Shown: positions 16,131-25,207, counted from the first letter of the stretch. The stretch: DNA of 64,000 nucleotides from Bradyrhizobium sp. 200 (GCF_023100945.1 NZ_CP064689.1:7670001-7734000); one strand, 5' to 3'. Notes: generated by a model from the sequence alone, not told the origin. A program made the numbers and translations.

Positions 16131-17810
16131 GTGACGCAGAATGTGGCTACCGACATAGCAACCGCATTGAAGGATGCGGCGGTCGAAAATTTCTTTCTCC
16201 TGACCGGCGGCGACCAGCCCTTGTGGATCGCTCTTCGCGACGCAGGGATACGAATGGTCGTCGCGCGCAGCGAAGCCAGCGCGGTCTACATGGCCGACGG
16301 CTATGCCCGTGCGAGCGGCCGCGTTGCCCCCGCCTATGGGCAAGCGGGGCCGGGTGCAGCCAACATCGCTGCTGCGCTGGCGGACTCGGTCTGGGCGCAG
16401 TCGCCGGTCTTCGCCTTGACTGGCGCGACCGCGACCCAAGCCGTGCATATGAACGAGTACCAGGATCTCAATCAGCCCGTCATCTTTGGACCATTGACGA
16501 AATGGAACGGTGCAGTTGCTACCCCCGAAACGGCCGGTAGCCTTGTATCCCAGGCGCTCCAGATTGCTGCCACGCCGACGTGCGGGCCGACCCACCTCGA
16601 CGTTCCCAAGAACTTCTTCGCAATGCCTGGCGCCGCGCAAACGTCGAACGCGTCCGGACGACGTACTCCGACTGCCGTCAGCAAGGCTACCCCACTGGAG
16701 ACCGATCTTGCTTCTGCGCTGGAGCTCCTCAGCAATGCCGAGCGTCCTGTCCTGTTCGTGGGAGAAGGCGTAAGGCTTGCGGGCGCGTGGACCGAACTCG
16801 CGCTACTGTCCGATCTCGCGGGCATCCCAATCGTGGCGACCGCGGGCGGCAAACCCGCCATTCTTGCTTCACATCCGAATTTCAGCGGCATCGTCGGCCG
16901 CTACTCGTCTGTGACAGCCAATGGCCTTGTGGCGGAAGCCGACTGCGTCCTGGCGCTCGGTACGCGATTAGGTGGCCTCGCAACCAACGGATACACGCTG
17001 CCCAATCGTCGCGCGACCGTGATCCAAGTCGATCACGACCCGTTAGCGCTCATCAATACCTACGCACCCAGCCTCGGCATTTGCGCCGACGTCAAGGTTT
17101 TCCTCACCGATCTCGTCGCCCTCGCGAAGCAGAAGAACGTGAAGGCCGCGCCCGACTGGCTTCAGCGCTGTCGCACGAATGCCGGCGAATGGACTGCACG
17201 TCACCGCGAACAACTCGCCGCCGTTTCAGGCAACGCCGCCCTGTCGCCGCTTTCGGTCCTCGATGAGCTCTCCCGCTACTCCAAGGAAATCACGCTCGTT
17301 GCAGACACCGGGTACATGGCCGCCTGGACCGGGGTGCTGTATCCGATCACCCGCTATGACTCATTTTTCCGCGCGGTCGGATCGCTGGGCTGGGCCCTGC
17401 CCGCCTCGCTCGGCGTTCAGATGGCACGGAAGGAAAAGGTAATCTGCATCACCGGCGACGGCGGAGCCGGCTATCATTTGTCCGACATCGAGACTGCAGT
17501 CCGATACAAGCTTCCGGTCGTTATCATCGTCATGAACAACAGCGCACTGGCGTTCGAGTACCATGAGCAGAAGTATCGCTGGAACGGAAATGTGGTCGCG
17601 GAAGCGAACGATTTCGGACGGGTCGATTTTGCCGCGGCAGGTGTCGCGCTGGGCGCACGGGGTGCGCGCGTAAGCAATCGCGAAGAGTTCGCGACGGCTC
17701 TGGCCATGGCTATGAAAGCTTCCGATCCTTTCATCATCGACGTCGTGATCGACAAGGAGGCCTTTCCACCCGTAACCAATTTCGATGCGGTGATGGAGCG
17801 GAACCTCTAA
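16131..17810 (+). CDS. ThDP-dependent enzyme (acetolactate synthase/benzoylformate decarboxylase superfamily)
   Basis: 559 residues with the three domains of this superfamily. The catalytic Glu48 sits in VVARSEASAVYMADGYAR (N-terminal Pyr domain). The ThDP-Mg motif begins at ITGDGGAGYHLSDIETA and ends near IVMNNS in the C-terminal domain. A GGAGGAA ribosome-binding site precedes GTG 16131. Such enzymes decarboxylate 2-oxo acids or join or split C-C bonds. The divergent aldehyde dehydrogenase and the downstream TRAP receptor suggest it acts on an imported 2-oxo acid, giving an aldehyde that is then oxidised. The exact reaction is inference. Confidence 0.88.
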   Translation: MTQNVATDIATALKDAAVENFFLLTGGDQPLWIALRDAGIRMVVARSEASAVYMADGYARASGRVAPAYGQAGPGAANIAAALADSVWAQSPVFALTGATATQAVHMNEYQDLNQPVIFGPLTKWNGAVATPETAGSLVSQALQIAATPTCGPTHLDVPKNFFAMPGAAQTSNASGRRTPTAVSKATPLETDLASALELLSNAERPVLFVGEGVRLAGAWTELALLSDLAGIPIVATAGGKPAILASHPNFSGIVGRYSSVTANGLVAEADCVLALGTRLGGLATNGYTLPNRRATVIQVDHDPLALINTYAPSLGICADVKVFLTDLVALAKQKNVKAAPDWLQRCRTNAGEWTARHREQLAAVSGNAALSPLSVLDELSRYSKEITLVADTGYMAAWTGVLYPITRYDSFFRAVGSLGWALPASLGVQMARKEKVICITGDGGAGYHLSDIETAVRYKLPVVIIVMNNSALAFEYHEQKYRWNGNVVAEANDFGRVDFAAAGVALGARGARVSNREEFATALAMAMKASDPFIIDVVIDKEAFPPVTNFDAVMERNL

Positions 17811-17898
17811 ATGCGTAAGTAGACGCGCGTAGCTGAGAAGAACGTACTCGCTTGCCCGCGAGAGGCACTGCATAACTCAAAAATTCCGGGTGGAAACC

Positions 17899-18984
17899 AT
17901 GAAAACTCGTCGCACTATCGTTGGAGGCGCAACTCTTGGCCTTTTGCCGCTTGTCGCGCCTTCCGTCGCTCGGGCGCAAAAAGCCACAATCCGCTGGCGC
18001 CTTGCGTCAAGCTATCCCAAGAATCTCGATACCATCCATGGCATCGCGGTTCGTCTCGCGAAACAAGTCGCCGAGATCACTGAAGGCGGCTTTCAAATCC
18101 AGGTCTTCGGTCCCGGCGAACTTGTACCCGGCTTGCAGGTTCTCGATGCCGTGCAGAACGAGACCGTCGAACTGGGACACACGGCTTCAATCTACTACAG
18201 CGGCAAAAATCGGGCGTTCGCCATCGACACCGGCCTGCCGTTTGGAATGACGCCGCGACAACATCTATCGTGGATGTACCGCGGCGGAGGACTCGAACTC
18301 TTCAGAGAGTTCTTCAAGGCTTACGGCATCGTGAACTTTCCCGGCGGAAGTACCGGGGTTCAAATGGGCGGATGGTTTCGCCGCGAGGTCAATACGCTCG
18401 GCGATCTAAAGGGCCTCAAGATGCGCATCCCGGGAATTGCCGGCGACGTGGTCGCCAGACTGGGAGTTGTTCCGCAGAACATAGCCGGCGGCGACACGTA
18501 CCCCGCGCTCGAAAGGGGTACCATCGACGCCGTCGAATGGGTTGGGCCCTACGACGATGAAAAGCTGGGTTTCAACAAGGTCGCTAAATATTACTACTAT
18601 CCGGGCTGGTGGGATTGCACCGGTCAACTAGCCTTTTATGTGGGCGCCAAGGCATGGTCCGCGCTGCCACCGCACTACCAACGTGCGTTTGAAGTCGCAG
18701 CCGCAGAAGCCTCCTGGGACATGCTCGCGCATTATGACGCCAGCAACATGGCGCCGCTGCGCCGCTTGATCGCAGGCGGTACTGAACTCAAGCCGTTCTC
18801 GCGCGAAATCATGGAAGGTGGATATCGTGCGGCATTCGCACTCTACGCCGAGGAAGCGGAGAGAAATCCTGAATTCCGCAAGATCTACAGCGAATGGCTC
18901 AAATTTCGGGAAGATATCGTGACCTGGTTCAGGGTTGCAGAAGCTACCTTCGAGTCCAGTCTCTACAATTTGTACAAGACGTGA
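17899..18984 (+). CDS. TRAP transporter solute receptor (DctP/TakP-like)
   Basis: 361 residues from ATG 17899 (ribosome-binding site GGTGGAA; GTG 17890 is an alternative). The signal peptide MKTRRTIVGGATLGLL has a twin-arginine-like start and a cleavage site near ARAQ. The fold markers are IRWRLASSYP, LKGLKMRIPG (conserved Arg binding the substrate carboxylate), ERGTIDAVEW and the C-terminal WFRVAEATFES typical of TakP 2-oxo-acid receptors. The dctQ/dctM permease genes are absent here. Its place after a ThDP enzyme fits import of a 2-oxo acid. Confidence 0.9.
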   Translation: MKTRRTIVGGATLGLLPLVAPSVARAQKATIRWRLASSYPKNLDTIHGIAVRLAKQVAEITEGGFQIQVFGPGELVPGLQVLDAVQNETVELGHTASIYYSGKNRAFAIDTGLPFGMTPRQHLSWMYRGGGLELFREFFKAYGIVNFPGGSTGVQMGGWFRREVNTLGDLKGLKMRIPGIAGDVVARLGVVPQNIAGGDTYPALERGTIDAVEWVGPYDDEKLGFNKVAKYYYYPGWWDCTGQLAFYVGAKAWSALPPHYQRAFEVAAAEASWDMLAHYDASNMAPLRRLIAGGTELKPFSREIMEGGYRAAFALYAEEAERNPEFRKIYSEWLKFREDIVTWFRVAEATFESSLYNLYKT

Positions 18985-19062
18985 GCCGCACCTTGGTGCC
19001 AAGCGAACTGCCTCCCGACTATCAAGTCGGCCAACGGGCTCATACCAGCGAGCAGGATTAGG

Positions 19063-19320
19063 ATGTCCAACCAAACGACCGATCGATCCCGCACTATCGG
19101 CAACGGAACCGAACCAGTCATGGGAGAGCCTCCGATCTGGTTCGTCAATTCACTGGATGCAATCGTACCCGGCTTCGCTCGCCGGCTCATCGAGACGGAG
19201 TTTAGCAATTCGTCAAACCGGTCCGGGTTGGACCTGAAGACCCGCGAACTGGTCTTGCTCGCATCTTGCGGCGCATTGGGTGCGGCCGGGATCGCAGGCG
19301 TGCGGATGCGCATTCCTGCC
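19063..19320 (+). pseudogene. Carboxymuconolactone-decarboxylase-family protein, 5' part (split by IS21 element)
   Basis: Codons 1-86 of an AhpD/CMD-family gene (FSNSSNRSGLDLKTRELVLL is the typical entry to the core helices). The frame is cut at 19320 by an IS21-family insertion. Removing the insertion and one copy of the 8-bp duplication joins codon 86 (...RIPA) in frame to 25374 (ALEAGATRMD...), restoring a 133-residue protein of normal family length. CMD proteins act in protocatechuate-type ring catabolism or as peroxidases. It followed the TRAP receptor gene, probably as the last gene of that operon, before disruption. Confidence 0.85.
19313..19320. repeat. Target site duplication, left copy
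   Basis: TTCCTGCC directly before the left end of the IS21-family element. The identical 8 bases occur at 25366-25373 directly after its right end, the duplication size expected for IS21. Confidence 0.9.
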
Positions 19321-19323
19321 TGC

Positions 19324-19413
19324 GGATTCCGACGATCTCGCCCGGGTGTACCGATTTGATCTCGCCCAGGATTCCGAGATGATCTCGCCCACCATTCCGA
19401 TTTGATGTCGCCC
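19324..19413. repeat. IS21 left-end tandem repeats
   Basis: Four repeats of about 20-23 bp, each ending in GATCTCGCCC or GATGTCGCCC with an ATTCCGA or ACCGATT core. Such multiple terminal repeats are the transposase binding sites of IS21-type elements. Confidence 0.8.
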
Positions 19414-19579
19414 GGGGCGCGAGGCGTTCTGGCTGTCTGGTTTCTGGCATCGGCGAAGCCGCGTGGTCAATCTTGAATCGCGACTCGAAGGGCTTGTTTT
19501 TCTGCTGCTCCTGCTGTGGGCATGTGGGCAACGCTGTTGCGTTGTCCAAGCGAAGCGGCATGTCCACAGCGCCACTGGC

Positions 19580-20323
19580 TCAGGCCTTTCGGCCGGGCTT
19601 ACGGGTTCGCCGCATGCTCTCGCCGTTCAGGTCGATCCGGTGGGCGTTATGGACCAGGCGGTCGAGGACGGCGTCGGCGTAGGTGGGGTCGCCGATCAGC
19701 GCGTGCCATTGATCGACGGGAAGCTGGCTGGTGACGATGGTGGAGCGGTGGCCGTAGCGGTCCTCGAGGATCTCCAGGAGGTCGTGGCGAGCCGCGGCGT
19801 CGAGCGGCTCGAGGCCCCAGTCGTCGAGGATGAGGAGATCGACGCGGCCGAGCGCACGCAGCAGACGGGGGTGGCGGCCGTCGCCGCGCGCCAAAGCGAG
19901 ATCGCTGAACAGCCGCGGGACGCGCTGATAGAGCACGGAGCGATTGTCGCGGCAGGCCTTGTTGCCGAGCGCCGAAGCGAGCCAACTCTTGCCGACACCG
20001 GAGGGCCCGCAGATCAGCAGGTTGGCGTGGTCGTCGATCCAGCGGCCTTCGACCAGCATCATCAGAAGGCTGCGGTCGAGGCCGCGCGGGGTGCGATAGT
20101 CGATGTCCTCGATGCAGGCCTGCTGGCGCAGCTTGGCGTATTGCAGCCGCTTGGACAGCCGCTTGTCGCGTCGCAGCGACGCTTCGCGTTCGAGCAGGAG
20201 CGCGAGCCATTCGGCGTGGCCGAGGCTCGCGGCCTCGCCGCCGGCTTCGATGTCGGCGAAGGCCTTGGCCATGCCGTGAAGGCCGAGCGCGTGGAGTTGA
20301 TCGAGGGTGGGATGCGTGAGCAA
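19580..20323 (-). CDS. istB: IS21-family transposition helper ATPase
   Basis: 247 residues from TTG 20323, chosen because AGGAG lies 8 bases upstream and the start MLTHPTLDQLHALG matches IstB proteins. It is an AAA+ ATPase with Walker A GPSGVGKSWLA near residue 108 and Walker B VDLLILDDWGLEPLD near 165-180. IstB binds target DNA and licenses the transposase. The start lies 11 bases after the istA stop, the usual tight coupling. The gene appears intact. Confidence 0.9.
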   Translation of the reverse strand: MLTHPTLDQLHALGLHGMAKAFADIEAGGEAASLGHAEWLALLLEREASLRRDKRLSKRLQYAKLRQQACIEDIDYRTPRGLDRSLLMMLVEGRWIDDHANLLICGPSGVGKSWLASALGNKACRDNRSVLYQRVPRLFSDLALARGDGRHPRLLRALGRVDLLILDDWGLEPLDAAARHDLLEILEDRYGHRSTIVTSQLPVDQWHALIGDPTYADAVLDRLVHNAHRIDLNGESMRRTRKPGRKA

Positions 20324-20334
20324 GACGTGATCTC

Positions 20335-21118
20335 CTAGTTGTAGTAGCGCGGCCCGCGGATGTTGGGATGGAGGATCGGCGCGTCGTCCGCGGAGCGCTT
20401 GGGTGAAGGGCGCCGATCGAGATTGTTGGCGAGGATCGATTTGACGGAGCCGTAGGTGCGCGCACCGATGTCGATCGCCCGCATGGCGGCGGCGTCGAGC
20501 CGCTCGTGCCCGTAGGATCGGGCGAGCCGGATGATGCCGAGGCAAGCGCGGAAGCCCTGTTCGGGATGCGCGCGTTCATCGAGGATCAGGTTGCACAGCG
20601 CGGCGGTGGCTGGCCCGATCGTGGCGGCGTCCTTGCGGATACGCTCGATGGTCCAGCCGGCGTAGCGCCGATGACTGGATGCCATGTGTTCCGGCACGGT
20701 CGTGTGCTTGTGGTTGCCGCTCATGCGCTGATGCGCGGCGATCCGCTCGCCCTTGTGAAAAATCTCGACGGTGCGGGCGGTGAAGCGCACCTCGACCTCG
20801 GCACGGACGAAGCGATGCGGGACGCTGTAGTAATGCGCCTCGACCTCGACGTGATAGTCGATGCTGACCCGGCAGATCCGCCACTCGGCGAACACGTAAG
20901 GGCTCTCCGGCAAGGCCTTGAGCGCCGGCCGGTCGATCTCCTCCAACAGCTTGCGGCGGGTGATGCCGAGCCGCCGGATCGGCCGTTCCTCGTTGAGCCG
21001 GGTGAGCAACTCGGCGATTGCCGCATTGACCTCGGCGAGGCTGTGGAAGGTGCGATAGCGCAGCCGCCCGAGCAGCCAGCGCTCGACCATGAGGACCGCC
21101 TGCTCGACCTTGGCCTTG
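20335..21118 (-). pseudogene. istA: IS21 transposase, C-terminal half (split)
   Basis: This is the continuation of istA after the nested insert. Translation begins mid-protein with [20 protein letters not shown], a conserved block just after the catalytic core, and runs about 260 residues to the normal end ([18 protein letters not shown]). The N-terminal half lies at 24426-25207. Joining both at the shared GCCTTG gives RDKAKVEQA in frame and a 520-residue transposase, the usual size. Neither half can be active alone. Confidence 0.88.
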
Positions 21119-21125
21119 GCAAAAG

Positions 21126-21431
21126 TTGTCGACTGCAGGTCGTGCGGGTACGACCCAGCAAAAGGTGCGGATCACGCATCCCTTCCATCCACTTTGCGGT
21201 CGCAAGTTCGAGCTGATCTGTCGGCGCCGTCATTGGGGCGAAGACCGGGTGGTCTATGAAGGGCAGAACGGTCGACTTTGTACGATCGCGAGCGCATGGA
21301 CCGATATCGATCCACCCGATGAGTTCTTGCTGATCGCTGCGGGTAGAGCAGCCTTTTGCGCGGTCGACCTGTTGGCGCTTTGTGACGCGCTGGACCGGCT
21401 CGCGGAGAGCATGGGCGCCAGCGATGCGTAA
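21126..21431 (+). CDS. DUF5372-family protein
   Basis: Up to 101 residues. The core [16 protein letters not shown] followed by [10 protein letters not shown] and [13 protein letters not shown] is the DUF5372 pattern, a short protein of unknown role usually encoded beside serine recombinases of this type. The start is unsure: TTG 21126 is only 7 bases inside the element, and GTG 21165, directly before the conserved core, is an alternative. Because no upstream DNA exists within the element, its promoter may be formed only when the element circularises or may come from outside. Confidence 0.75.
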   Translation: MSTAGRAGTTQQKVRITHPFHPLCGRKFELICRRRHWGEDRVVYEGQNGRLCTIASAWTDIDPPDEFLLIAAGRAAFCAVDLLALCDALDRLAESMGASDA

Positions 21432-21595
21432 ATCTAAATACGCCGCATATGTAAAGACAATAACGCCATACCGTCGACGCGGTGCGGCGTACTTCTGCGC
21501 TGACAGCGGCGATATACCTTCATATGGCGTCGACATCTCCATTGACACTCAACATATAGAGGCGTATTTATATTTACGTAAGATTGAGGCCGAGC

Positions 21596-22069
21596 ATGGC
21601 CAGGGCGAAGAAGCGGGATCCGAAGAGCGAGGCGCTGGCGCAAGACGGCGTCCTCAATCCAAATCCGGAAGCCGTCCGCGACCCCTCGTTCGTCAGCAAC
21701 CCATTCTTCGATGCGAAGGACTTGGTGCAGGTGCGCTACGAGATGGTGCGACGTCACCAGGTCGACGGCGTTGCGATCAGCAAGGCTGCCGAGACATTCG
21801 GCGTGACGCGTCCGACCTTCTACAAGGCGCAGAGCGCCCTGCAGACCGCCGGGCTTGCCGGCCTATTGCCGAACCGGCGAGGCCCCAAAGGCGGCCACAA
21901 GGTCTCCGCCGAGGTCGTTGCGTTCGTCGCCGCTCTCAAAGCTGCAAGACCCGAACTGACGACGTCGCACTGCCTAGATGCGATCTCGGCGCGGTTCGGC
22001 GTCAAGGTGCACCGACGCAGCCTGGAGCGGGCGCTGGCGCGCAAAAAAAAACGACTCAACCGAGCTTGA
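21596..22069 (+). CDS. Helix-turn-helix accessory protein of the recombinase unit
   Basis: 157 residues from ATG 21596. Residues 45-75 (HQVDGVAISKAAETFGVTRP) form a helix-turn-helix like those of transposase N-terminal domains, followed by a second conserved region around HRRSLERALAR. It may bind the element's ends or regulate it. The gene ends in KKKRLNRA, encoded across a run of nine A residues (22043-22051), and its stop overlaps a TTG that opens the next frame. A -1 slip on the A run would fuse it to that downstream ORF. Confidence 0.75.
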   Translation: MARAKKRDPKSEALAQDGVLNPNPEAVRDPSFVSNPFFDAKDLVQVRYEMVRRHQVDGVAISKAAETFGVTRPTFYKAQSALQTAGLAGLLPNRRGPKGGHKVSAEVVAFVAALKAARPELTTSHCLDAISARFGVKVHRRSLERALARKKKRLNRA

Positions 22070-22347
22070 TCGTCGCGCCTGCGGACGCAGCGGACAGCTA
22101 CGAGAAGCTACGCGCCGCCGCATTGCGTGCCGAGTTCACGGCCTGCCCTGGTCTCACCATTCTTCGTCGACGGGGATTGGCAGCGTGGATCCGAGCACGC
22201 GGACAGGAGGTCGATACCGAGGCGGCCTGCTACGACCATCGGTTCACGCACTCGGCCCCAGACAATCCGTCGCCCGCAACAAGCGACGTCACGCGCCTCA
22301 TCGCCGGCATCCTCGTCGCCATCGCACTGGAGCCCTTCCATGCCTGA
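22066..22347 (+). CDS. Small conserved-looking protein of the recombinase unit
   Basis: 93 residues if started at TTG 22066, which overlaps the TGA of the HTH gene. Its own stop overlaps the ATG of the recombinase gene by 8 bases, so all three are probably translationally coupled. The sequence (DAADSYEKLRAAALRAEF, then LRRRGLAAWIRA and a hydrophobic C-terminal helix LIAGILVAIALEPF) looks like real coding sequence, and I recall similar small proteins beside such recombinases, but I know no function. The alternative is that it is made only as a frameshift extension of the HTH protein. Confidence 0.6.
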   Translation: MIVAPADAADSYEKLRAAALRAEFTACPGLTILRRRGLAAWIRARGQEVDTEAACYDHRFTHSAPDNPSPATSDVTRLIAGILVAIALEPFHA

Positions 22348-24406
22348 GCTTAAAGTCACTGCCGACCATCTCAAGCGCGACGCTTACCTCTATGTCCGCC
22401 AATCGACTCTTCGCCAGGTCGCCGAGCACGGCGAGAGCACCGAGCGCCAATACGGGTTGCGGGATCGAGCAGTTGTGGCCGGCTGGCCGGTCGAGCGCGT
22501 TCACGTCATCGATCGCGATCTCGGCAAGTCCGGCTCAAGTACGACAGCACGCGACGGCTTCCAGCAACTGGTGAGCGAGGTGGCGCTCGGCAAGGCCGGT
22601 ATTGTTATGGGGCTGGAGGTCTCGCGCCTTGCGCGCAACTCGGCCGACTGGCACAGGCTCATCGAGCTTTGCGCATTGACGGCGACGCTCATCCTTGACG
22701 AAGACGGTATCTACGATCCAGCCAGCTTCAACGATCGCCTCTTGCTCGGTCTCAAAGGTACGATGAGCGAGGCCGAGCTGCACATCCTCAAAGCACGCAT
22801 GCGTGGTGGTCAGCTCAACAAGGCCCGTCGCGGCGAGCTCGAGATGTGCCCTCCGGTCGGGCTGGTTTACCGGAACGATCGGACGATCGGCCTCGATCCC
22901 GACCTCCAGGTGCAGAACGCAATCCGTCTCGTGTTCGATACCTTCGAGCAGACCGGAAGTGCGATGCAGACAGTCCGCTTCTTCCGGGAGCAAGGTTTGC
23001 TGTTCCCGCGCCGACTCCGGACAGGATCGAACAAGGGCGATCTCCTGTGGGCGGCGCCGCACCATGCGCGCGTTCTGCAGGTGCTCCACAATCCGCGCTA
23101 CGCCGGCGCTTTTGCGTATGGCCGAACGCGCATACGGCACCGGCCCGATGGTGGCACCAGTGTCGTCAAGGTTGCCAGGACCGATTGGCAGTTCGTTATG
23201 CCGGGGATGCACCAGGGCTACATCGACTGGGAGCGCTTCGAGGCCAACCAGCGGCGGCTCGCCGACAACGCTCGTGCCTTCGGTGGCGAGCGGCGGTCGG
23301 GGCCGGCACGCGAGGGGCCGGCGCTCCTCCAAGGTCGCGTGGTCTGTGGCCTGTGTGGCGAACGCATGGGTGTGCGCTACAGCCAGGAGCACGGCAGCAC
23401 CGTCCCAACCTATCTGTGCCAAGCGAACGCGGTACGCCGCGCGGGATGGACCTGCCAAACGGTTCCCGGGAAGATCGTCGATGCGGGGATCGCAGACCTG
23501 ATGATCGAGCTGATGACGCCGATGACGCTGGCCGTCACCCTTGAGGTGCAGCGCGAACTTGAGGCGCGCGCCGCAGAGACCGATGCAGCGCGTCGCCAGC
23601 ATGTCGAGCGGATGCGCTATGAAGCCGAGCTTGCGCGTCGACGCTACATGAAGGTTGATCCCGACAACCGACTCGTCGCCGATTCACTCGAGGCCGAATG
23701 GAACGACAAGCTGCGCCGTCATGCCGATGCCGCCGAAGACTACAAGCGCCGGAGCAAACAGCAGGCTGCGGCACTCAGCGCAGAAGCCCAGCGACGCATC
23801 CTTGACCTCGCCGAGCAGCTTCCGCGGATCTGGCAAGATCCGCGAGTTGACTCCCGCGAGCGCAAGCGCATCGTGCGTCTGCTCATCGACGACGTAACCT
23901 TAATCAAGTCGCAAACCATCACGGCCCATGTGCGCCTGTCTGGCGGCGCCACGCGTACCTTGGTGCTCGACCGGCCGCTACCCATCGCCCAGATCCGCAA
24001 GTTCAAACCTGAGCTCGTCGCCGAGGTTGATCGTCTTCTTGACCATCATTGCGATCGCGAAGTCGCCGAGATTCTCAATAATCACGGATGGCGTACATGG
24101 GAGGCAAAGGCGTTTAATCTGAAGAAGGTTGCCTTCATTCGCGGCGCCTACAAACTTGCGAGCCGATATGAGCGGCTGCGTCGACGTGGTATGCTCACGA
24201 CGCGCGAGATCGCCGCCAAGTTCTGCGTCTCCGAGACAGCCGTACACACGTGGGGTCGCCAGGGGCTCATCACAAAAGGCTATACCGACAGCCTGAACCG
24301 TGGCCTGTGGGAGATCCCGCCTGGCATGACGATCCGCAAGGGCTGCGGTGGGCGCGGCGCCCGCCCGGCGCAGCTCACCGCCATCACCGCGCCATCAAAG
24401 GAATGA
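22340..24406 (+). CDS. Large serine recombinase
   Basis: 688 residues from ATG 22340. The resolvase domain begins DAYLYVRQSTLRQV with Ser22 as the likely nucleophile, and continues through GLEVSRLARNSADWHRLIEL. A recombinase DNA-binding domain follows, then a zinc-ribbon region (VVCGLCGERM ... YLCQANAVRRAGWTCQ) and a coiled-coil-like stretch near residues 400-480. The C-terminus adds a helix-turn-helix. Large serine recombinases cut and rejoin at short core sequences, so this enzyme is the likely agent that placed the unit in istA. The frame is intact. Confidence 0.9.
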   Translation: MPELKVTADHLKRDAYLYVRQSTLRQVAEHGESTERQYGLRDRAVVAGWPVERVHVIDRDLGKSGSSTTARDGFQQLVSEVALGKAGIVMGLEVSRLARNSADWHRLIELCALTATLILDEDGIYDPASFNDRLLLGLKGTMSEAELHILKARMRGGQLNKARRGELEMCPPVGLVYRNDRTIGLDPDLQVQNAIRLVFDTFEQTGSAMQTVRFFREQGLLFPRRLRTGSNKGDLLWAAPHHARVLQVLHNPRYAGAFAYGRTRIRHRPDGGTSVVKVARTDWQFVMPGMHQGYIDWERFEANQRRLADNARAFGGERRSGPAREGPALLQGRVVCGLCGERMGVRYSQEHGSTVPTYLCQANAVRRAGWTCQTVPGKIVDAGIADLMIELMTPMTLAVTLEVQRELEARAAETDAARRQHVERMRYEAELARRRYMKVDPDNRLVADSLEAEWNDKLRRHADAAEDYKRRSKQQAAALSAEAQRRILDLAEQLPRIWQDPRVDSRERKRIVRLLIDDVTLIKSQTITAHVRLSGGATRTLVLDRPLPIAQIRKFKPELVAEVDRLLDHHCDREVAEILNNHGWRTWEAKAFNLKKVAFIRGAYKLASRYERLRRRGMLTTREIAAKFCVSETAVHTWGRQGLITKGYTDSLNRGLWEIPPGMTIRKGCGGRGARPAQLTAITAPSKE

Positions 24407-24425
24407 GGTGCAGTATGAAGCGCTC

Positions 24426-25207
24426 GCCTTGTCCCGTGGCCGTCGCGGCCTGGCTGGCAGAATGGCGGTGCCGTAATGCGCCGCCATGTCGGCGTAGCTG
24501 CGGTTGATCTGCGGATCGTAGAGGCAGGCCTTGATCACCGCGACCTTGGTGTTGTCCGGTACCAGCAGCGCCGGCACGCCGCCGATCGCCTCGAAGGCGC
24601 CGACGTGGCCGCTGATCCAGTCGGCGAGCCCCTGCGTCCAGGTCGCCTGTGCGTAGGTGAAGCTCGATGCGCCGAGCACCGCGACGAAGATCTGCGCGGC
24701 GCGCCGTTCGCCGGTGAGCCGGTCGATCACGACCGGCACACCGTCGCCGGCATAGTCGACGAACAGCTTGTCGCCGGCCGCATGCGACTGGCGCATCGTC
24801 ACCGACAGGCGGCCTTCCCAGCCGCGGTAGAGCTCGCAGAACCGCGAATAGCGATACCCGCCGGGCTCGCCCGCGATGTATTCCTCCCACAGGATCGACA
24901 GCGTTACGTGCTTGCGCTTGAGCTCGCGGTGCACCGTCGCCCAGTCCGGCTCCGCCTGCCGACGATGGCCCCGCCGGGTACCCGGACCGGCACCGGCGCT
25001 GGCAAATAGCCGGGCCTCCAGCACAGTGTCGGTGATGTCGTCGGACAACGGCCAGGTCAGCCCTGCCACCTCGAACCGGCGGATCGTCAACCGCACCGTC
25101 GAAGGGGCCGTCCCTACCCGCCGGGCAATCTCGCGGGTCGGCATCCCGGCCGACTTCAATCTGATCACATCGCGCACGTGGCGCATCGCAAACCTCTCCG
25201 TCGGCAT
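24426..25207 (-). pseudogene. istA: IS21 transposase, N-terminal half (split)
   Basis: About 260 residues from ATG 25207 (MPTERFAMRHVRDVIRLKSA, a typical IstA opening with helix-turn-helix at residues 10-45). The DDE core begins at KLFVDYAGDGVPVVID and includes LVPDNTKVAV. The frame is cut after RPRRPRDKA by the nested recombinase unit and then reads a few foreign codons to a stop. The rest of the protein is encoded at 20335-21118. Confidence 0.88.

Larger units (their letters stand above)
21119..24425 (+). mobile_element. Serine-recombinase unit (DUF5372, HTH, small ORF, large recombinase) nested in istA
   Basis: 3307 bp inserted in istA. GCCTTG occurs on both sides (21113-21118 and 24426-24431) while the intact gene needs one copy, so either a 6-bp duplication or a short homologous core marks the junction. 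There are no terminal inverted repeats. Four plus-strand genes fill it with almost no spare DNA, and three of them overlap by a few bases. The gene set DUF5372 / helix-turn-helix / recombinase recurs in rhizobial genomes (established association), consistent with a self-moving unit. Confidence 0.8.

Noticed and set aside
19324..19413. Short regular repeats as a CRISPR array
   Set aside because: The repeats have no unique spacers, sit exactly at an IS21 end and have inverted partners at the other end.
19463..20338. 291-codon plus-strand frame
   Set aside because: Antisense shadow of istB, whose Walker motifs are clear on the other strand.
21382..22065. First part of the long frame that ends at 22347
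   Set aside because: Overlaps DUF5372 and the HTH gene in another frame and shows no protein pattern; only the part after 22066 looks coding.
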